Source of the DNA: Kroppenstedtia guangzhouensis | GTDB lineage: Bacteria > Bacillota > Bacilli > Thermoactinomycetales > DSM-45169 | Reading direction: 5' to 3' | Assembly: GCF_014637345.1 (NCBI RefSeq) | Contig: NZ_BMEX01000003.1 | Location: 64,001-128,000, forward strand | Length of the DNA stretch: 64,000 nucleotides | Shown here: one piece after another, positions 59,698 through 64,000 of the stretch | How positions within the stretch are numbered: position 1 is the first letter of the stretch | How the letters are laid out: every line of letters starts with the position of its first letter | Notes under the pieces: model-generated | The model's input: the letters and a program-made list of their open reading frames with translations, nothing else | What the model was told of the DNA's origin: nothing | The model's database searches: none | Translations under genes and position numbers: made by a program

Positions 59698-60816
59698 TCA
59701 TTCCCGGCTCACCTCAATCAAGGCAGCCACCAGTTCCGCCGCCTTGTTCAACTCTGCGATTGGCATCCGTTCTTCGGTGGTGTGAATCTCTTCATACCCG
59801 ATGGCCAGATTGACCGTGGGGATACCGTGACCAGCGATGACATTGGCATCGCTTCCGCCGCCGCTGGCCAGCAATTTCGGTTGACGGCCCACTTTTTTCA
59901 CCGCAGCGATTGCCTTTTGGACGACGGGATCTGATTTTCCGAACTTAAAAGCCGGATACATCCGGGTCACTTTTACTTCCGCCTCAGCACCCAGCTCGGA
60001 TGCCGTCTCTTTGAAGCCCTTCACCATTTTGTCGACCTGGGCTTCCAATTTGGCTTCATCCCGGCTGCGGGCTTCGGCGAGGATTTCAACCGTCTCGGGA
60101 ATCACATTGGAAGCAGTACCCCCCTTAAACTTGCCGATATTGGCGGTGGTTTCCCCGTCGATCCGACCCAGAGGGATCTTGGAGATGGCCCGACTGGCCA
60201 CCTGAATCGCGCTGATACCGTCTTCCGGATTCACCCCCGCATGAGCGGCTTTCCCCCGGATCACCACATCGAGCCGCACTTGGGAGGGAGCCTCGGTGAT
60301 AATCTCCCCTACTGGGCCGTTGGAATCCACAGCAAAACCGAAGTCCGCTTTCAGCAACCCGGGATCGAGATTTTTGGAACCAACCAGTCCCGATTCCTCG
60401 CCGGCAGTGATGATCAACTGGATCGAGCCATGGGAAATCCCTTTCTCCTTCACAGTGCGTATCCCTTCCAGGATCGCAGCCAAGCCGGCTTTGTCATCGG
60501 CCCCCAATACGGTGGCCCCATCACTCTTCACATAGCCCCCCTCCACCCGGGGCTTCACTCCGACACCAGGAGCAACAGTATCCATGTGGCCGGTGAAATA
60601 GATCGCCGGTGCAGCGGGATCATCCCCTGCCAATGTGGCAATCAGGTTCCCTGACCCATGACCGGTCACTTGAGCGGAATCGTCTTCAGTCACCACAAAT
60701 CCCATTTCGGTCAGCTTCTCCTTCAACAGATCGCAAATCGCCCGCTCGTCTCCGGTCTCGCTGTCGGTCCGAACCAACTCCAAAAATTCTTCCAACAAAC
60801 GCTTTTCATTGATCAT
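59698..60816 (-). CDS. yqjE: M20-family peptidase (YqjE type)
   Basis: Zinc peptidase related to PepT, probably a tri- or aminopeptidase. The 372-residue protein has the metal-site blocks TGHMDTVAPG (about 75-84), LGADDKAGLAA (about 109-119) and TAGEESGLVGS (about 142-152), a dimerisation domain from about 180 to 290, and the C-terminal ETVEIL and EEIHTTEERMP blocks. TTGGAGG precedes the ATG. The order with the carboxyltransferase and epimerase genes is that of B. subtilis yqjE-yqjD-yqjC. Confidence 0.88.
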   Translation of the reverse strand: MINEKRLLEEFLELVRTDSETGDERAICDLLKEKLTEMGFVVTEDDSAQVTGHGSGNLIATLAGDDPAAPAIYFTGHMDTVAPGVGVKPRVEGGYVKSDGATVLGADDKAGLAAILEGIRTVKEKGISHGSIQLIITAGEESGLVGSKNLDPGLLKADFGFAVDSNGPVGEIITEAPSQVRLDVVIRGKAAHAGVNPEDGISAIQVASRAISKIPLGRIDGETTANIGKFKGGTASNVIPETVEILAEARSRDEAKLEAQVDKMVKGFKETASELGAEAEVKVTRMYPAFKFGKSDPVVQKAIAAVKKVGRQPKLLASGGGSDANVIAGHGIPTVNLAIGYEEIHTTEERMPIAELNKAAELVAALIEVSRE

Positions 60817-60929
60817 GCTGATTCCTCCAATGTTTCTGTTTTACATCCAAAGGCCGGGCATCCGGGACCAACCATCAAATCCCTCGCTCCGACGGGAGGC
60901 CATATCTTGAGCGCCCCCCATTCAGAGGG

Positions 60930-61193
60930 TTATCGGAACGGCCTTTTTCTCCATTGGGATCCCCAATCATTCCGGACCGGACGCACCATCCCTCTCTCCA
61001 ATCCCAGGAGATGTCTCCTCCCTGACTCCCGCCAGGGAGAGACATCCCGGGGACCGCGGATGAATCGGACTTGAAAAGAATGCAACAAGCGCAGTTTGCG
61101 ACAGGGTTTCAACACGGTCTCCCTTCGGTTGGGAAGGCTTTCCCGTCGGAATCCGCGGAACAGGTGGACCGGAATCGGATTTTTTTCGCCCAT
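60930..61193 (-). CDS. Possible small Arg-rich protein
   Basis: An 87-residue ORF begins 16 nt after the carboxyltransferase stop, with a strong ribosome site AAAAAGGAGG eight bases before its ATG. About one residue in five is Arg; there is no membrane helix and no family I recognise. A strong hairpin (GATGTCTC...GAGACATC, 61010-61047) lies within it. The placement suggests a translated cistron of the methylmalonyl operon, but the biased composition leaves open that only the ribosome site of a decayed gene remains. Confidence 0.4.
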   Translation of the reverse strand: MGEKNPIPVHLFRGFRRESLPNRRETVLKPCRKLRLLHSFQVRFIRGPRDVSPWRESGRRHLLGLERGMVRPVRNDWGSQWRKRPFR

Positions 61194-61209
61194 GACCGGA
61201 TCCTCCTTT

Positions 61210-62739
61210 TTAAAGCGGAATGTTTCCGTGTTTTTTCGCAGGCCGGTCCTCTCGTTTGTTCCGCAACATCTCCAGGGCTTGTTTCAACTTTTGCCGGGTT
61301 TCCCTGGGATCGATCACATCGTCCACCATTCCCTTAGATGCCGCCACGTAAGGGTTGGCAAATTTGTTGCGGTACTCCTCGATCTTCTCAGCGCGGGTGG
61401 CCGCTGGATCATCGCTTTCCCGGATCTGTCGGCTGTAGATGATATTGGCCGCCCCTTCCGGCCCCATCACCGCCACCTCCGCGGAAGGCCAGGCGTAAAC
61501 CATATCCGCCCCAATCGCCTTGCTGTTGAGAGCCACATAAGCACCACCAAAAGCCTTGCGGGTGATGACAGTGATTTTGGGTACTGTCGCCTCGGAATAG
61601 GCATACAAGATCTTTGCTCCGTGGCGGATGATCCCCCGGTGCTCCTGATTCACCCCCGGGAAAAACCCGGTCACATCCACAAAGGTGATCACCGGAATGT
61701 TGAAACTGTCACAAAACCGGATAAACCGGCTCAATTTGTCGGAGGAATCGATATCCAATCCCCCAGCCATCACTTTGGGCTGGTTGGCGGCGATGCCCAC
61801 CGGTTGTCCGTCGATCCGGCCAAAACCGACAACAATGTTTCGGGCGAATTTCTCCTGCACTTCCATAAAGCCCCCCCGGTCGATGACACAATCGATCACC
61901 TGGCGCACATCATACACCTTGGTCCCTTCCACCGGAACCACATCGATCAAATCCTCCACCCAGCCATCGTCCTCTTTGGCGTAGATCCGGGGAGGATCCT
62001 CCACGTTGTTCTGAGGCAAGAAACTGAGCAATCTCCTCACCTGATCCAGCACTTCCGGCTCCGAAGCAGCGGTAAAATGGGCGTTCCCGCTCAAGGTCGA
62101 ATGAACTCCGGCACCGCCCAGGTCTTCTGAGGAAATCTTCTCCCCAGTGACGGTCTCGATCACTTTGGGACCAGTGATAAACATTTGACTCGTTTCCTCC
62201 ACCATAAACACAAAGTCGGTGATGGCCGGGGAATAGACGGCTCCACCTGCACAGGGACCCATGATGACCGAGATCTGCGGCACCACGCCGGAATAGATGG
62301 AATTTCGGTAAAAGATGTGTCCATACCCGTCCAGAGAGACAACACCCTCCTGAATCCGGGCGCCGCCGGAATCATTCAGACCAATGATCGGAGCCCCGTT
62401 CTTTGCCGCCAAATCCATCAGACGGGCGATTTTCAAGGCATGCATCTCCCCCAACGCCCCTCCGAAAACGGTAAAATCCTGAGCGAAGACGTAGACAGGT
62501 CGACCGTTCACTTTTCCGTACCCCGTCACCACTCCTTCCCCCGGCGCCTCCCCGATCTCGGCAGTGGTGTTCTCCACAAAGGGATTCAATTCCACAAAGG
62601 TGTCTTCATCCACCAGGAGGTCAATACGCTCCCTTGCAGTTAGTTTCCCTTTATCGTGCTGTGAACGGATTTTCTTTTCGCCGCCGCCCATTTCCACCCG
62701 GCGGCGACGTTCGGCCAGTTCATCCAGTTTTTTGTACAT
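61210..62739 (-). CDS. mmdA: Methylmalonyl-CoA carboxyltransferase / propionyl-CoA carboxylase beta subunit
   Basis: Carboxyltransferase that moves CO2 between biotin and propionyl-CoA. The 509-residue protein has two crotonase-like halves: GKLTARERIDLL, AQDFTVFGGALGE and NDSGGARIQEG in the first, and VDVTGFFPGVNQEHRGIIRHGAKIL (as separate blocks) and ITRKAFGGAYVAL in the second. The start at 62739 (MYKKLDELAERRRR) follows GGGAGG; the longer frame is rejected. B. subtilis YqjD is its counterpart. No biotin carrier or biotin carboxylase gene is in the window. Confidence 0.92.
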   Translation of the reverse strand: MYKKLDELAERRRRVEMGGGEKKIRSQHDKGKLTARERIDLLVDEDTFVELNPFVENTTAEIGEAPGEGVVTGYGKVNGRPVYVFAQDFTVFGGALGEMHALKIARLMDLAAKNGAPIIGLNDSGGARIQEGVVSLDGYGHIFYRNSIYSGVVPQISVIMGPCAGGAVYSPAITDFVFMVEETSQMFITGPKVIETVTGEKISSEDLGGAGVHSTLSGNAHFTAASEPEVLDQVRRLLSFLPQNNVEDPPRIYAKEDDGWVEDLIDVVPVEGTKVYDVRQVIDCVIDRGGFMEVQEKFARNIVVGFGRIDGQPVGIAANQPKVMAGGLDIDSSDKLSRFIRFCDSFNIPVITFVDVTGFFPGVNQEHRGIIRHGAKILYAYSEATVPKITVITRKAFGGAYVALNSKAIGADMVYAWPSAEVAVMGPEGAANIIYSRQIRESDDPAATRAEKIEEYRNKFANPYVAASKGMVDDVIDPRETRQKLKQALEMLRNKREDRPAKKHGNIPL

Positions 62740-62976
62740 TGAGGGTCCTCCCTGTTCAGTTTTCCTCTCCTGATCCATCCTGCTTTCTACAACTGGTTTC
62801 TCTACAGGATCTCTTGGTTTGTCAGAGAAGGCCAAAGGGCGGATCATCTCCGAACTCTTGCAAAAACTACTGGTGCTCGCTACCCCATCCATATTCAATC
62901 CCAATCTAAAGAGGGCTGTTGAAGGGGGATGAGTTTTACTTTGCTTCGGTCAGTCGGGAATCGGCTTTCCCATCGA

Positions 62977-63408
62977 TCATTTTTTCACCATACCTTCAAA
63001 TTGACACAATTCGTAGAGAACACCGAGTGTCGATTTGGGGTGAAGAAAAGCCACCCTGGCTCCGTTAGCGCCAGGCTTGGCCTGCTCGTCAATAAGGCGG
63101 ATACCTGCCTCTGCCAGTCTTTCCAACTCCGCCTCCATATCCTTCACCGAGAGGGCGATATGGTGAATCCCCTCTCCTCGCTTCTCGATAAAACGGGCGA
63201 TGGGACTCTCCGGAGAAGTCGGTTCCAACAATTCCACCTTGACTTCCCCCAGCCGGAAAAAGGCGACACGCACCTGTTCGCTATCCACAGTCTCTTCCCC
63301 GAGATAGGATAATCCCAAGATATCACGGTAGAGGGGAACCGCTGTTTCCAGGTTTTTCACCGCAATGCCCACATGGTCGATTTTCTCCGGAGAGACAGCC
63401 GGCCTCAT
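62977..63408 (-). CDS. mce: Methylmalonyl-CoA epimerase
   Basis: Racemises the C2 centre of methylmalonyl-CoA. The 143-residue glyoxalase-fold protein has the metal ligands in KIDHVGIAVKN and GEGIHHIALSV, and Glu in GVLYELCQ. AAGGAGGGG precedes the ATG at 63408. It lies between the mutase subunits and the carboxyltransferase and links the two. The 237-nt gap to mmdA holds no gene I can support. Confidence 0.93.
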   Translation of the reverse strand: MRPAVSPEKIDHVGIAVKNLETAVPLYRDILGLSYLGEETVDSEQVRVAFFRLGEVKVELLEPTSPESPIARFIEKRGEGIHHIALSVKDMEAELERLAEAGIRLIDEQAKPGANGARVAFLHPKSTLGVLYELCQFEGMVKK

Positions 63409-63409
63409 G

Positions 63410-63817
63410 TCAAATCCCCTCCTTTTCCCGGACAACCCGTCGAATAAACTCCGCCGTCTCCTTGGTTGGGGTGCCGGGAGTAAAGATCTCCTGAATCCCG
63501 CGTTCTTTCAGAAATGGGATGTCGGATTGGGGGATGACGCCGCCTCCCACTACGATGATATCCTTTGCTCCCTGCTCTTTCAAAAGACGTGTCACCTGAG
63601 GAAACAGTTCATTGTGGGCCCCGGACAGACAGGAAAGTCCGATCACATCCACATCTTCCTGAATCGCCGTGGCCACAATCTGAGCCGGTGATTGACGCAA
63701 TCCACTATAAATAACCTCCATCCCTTCATCCCGCAGGGACTGTGCGATAATCAGTGCTCCGCGGTCGTGCCCGTCCAAACCCGGTTTGGCCACCAGCACA
63801 CGTATCGGTCGATCCAT
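63410..63817 (-). CDS. Methylmalonyl-CoA mutase B12-binding subunit
   Basis: Stand-alone cobalamin-binding domain of 135 residues. The DxHxxG motif is present as KPGLDGHDRGA, with the SGLRQSP and GLSCLSGAH blocks and VVGGGVIP that line the cofactor tail. Start: the frame has ATG at 63826 and 63817; the second is better spaced from GAGGGG. It stops 2 nt before the epimerase. With the catalytic subunit upstream it forms a split mutase. Confidence 0.9.
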   Translation of the reverse strand: MDRPIRVLVAKPGLDGHDRGALIIAQSLRDEGMEVIYSGLRQSPAQIVATAIQEDVDVIGLSCLSGAHNELFPQVTRLLKEQGAKDIIVVGGGVIPQSDIPFLKERGIQEIFTPGTPTKETAEFIRRVVREKEGI

Positions 63818-63837
63818 CCTCCTCATCCCCTCTCTTT

Positions 63838-64000
63838 TTATCCGATCGGCTCATATTCACCGAAGACTTCCCGCAATGCATTTGCGATCTCCCCTACAGT
63901 CGCATAGGCACGGACAGCATCCAGAATCAGGGGCATCAGATTCTCCGTTCCTTCGGCTCCCCGCTTCAGAGCCGCCAGCCGTCGGTTCGTCTCCTCCCCG
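63838..64000 (-). CDS. Methylmalonyl-CoA mutase catalytic subunit (partial, 3' end)
   Basis: The last 53 codons of a minus-strand gene that enters from the right edge. The visible end, including [20 protein letters not shown] and [15 protein letters not shown], matches the C terminus of the mutase catalytic chain. It ends without a B12 domain, which is encoded next as a separate gene. The enzyme converts methylmalonyl-CoA to succinyl-CoA. Confidence 0.88.
   Translation of the reverse strand, partial: GEETNRRLAALKRGAEGTENLMPLILDAVRAYATVGEIANALREVFGEYEPIG

Overview
The window looks like chromosome from a spore-forming, aerobic member of the Bacillales with moderately high GC. The gene families and their order follow Bacillus subtilis closely, but with rearrangements and extra genes. 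A Thermoactinomycetaceae-type organism fits best; this is an inference, because the window holds no rRNA. Most genes lie on the minus strand. I saw no prophage, CRISPR array or intact insertion sequence. The non-core material is decayed genes, small palindromic repeats and structured leaders.

Layout. 1-3.9 kb: a membrane protein (cut by the window edge), plsC and cmk behind a structured leader; ypeB with a decayed sleB upstream; a small Cys-rich ORF. 4-11.9 kb: asparaginase, ypdA and bshB2 (bacillithiol), glutamate dehydrogenase, a MecA-type adaptor, two tRNA-Ser genes, membrane proteins, ferredoxin, a decayed rhodanese gene and pyrophosphatase. 11.9-18.4 kb: a UvrD-type helicase, then a T-box-controlled serine operon (class V aminotransferase plus serA), an SDR and an FmdB-type protein. 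18.4-25.8 kb: resE-resD, a hydrolase, resC-resB (no resA) and rluB. 26-31.3 kb: spmB, spmA, dacB, ytfJ, ytfI, scpB and scpA. 31.3-35.4 kb: ribH, ribBA, ribE and ribD behind an FMN riboswitch. 35.4-39.4 kb: ctaA, an M23 hydrolase, and lysA behind an attenuator-like leader. 39.5-44.9 kb: a CPBP protease, a shortened spoVA operon, sigF-spoIIAB-spoIIAA and dacF. 45-52 kb: pdp, two purine nucleoside phosphorylases, deoB, yqzK, ald, fur and spoIIM. 52-55.6 kb: two repeat elements, an EndoQ-type gene, nudF, a probable mciZ and a DUF3866 gene. 55.7-58.5 kb: a plus-strand trio (class II aldolase-like, SDR, lipid kinase). 58.7-64 kb: GNAT, an M20 peptidase, and the methylmalonyl-CoA genes (carboxyltransferase, epimerase, split mutase).

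How the genes work together. Sporulation is the main theme: forespore control (spoIIA operon), engulfment (spoIIM), Z-ring inhibition (mciZ), cortex and core maturation (dacB, dacF, spmAB), DPA transport (spoVA) and germination (ypeB). Three sites match sigma-G promoters: before spoVA, before ytfIJ and before the sleB remnant. A second theme is aerobic respiration (ResDE, ResBC, CtaA). A third is nucleoside salvage (pdp, two PNPs, deoB). The best candidates for new biology are the second PNP, whose two purine-contact residues are both replaced; the cmk and lysA leaders; the palindromic elements; and the reduced sleB and spoVA loci.
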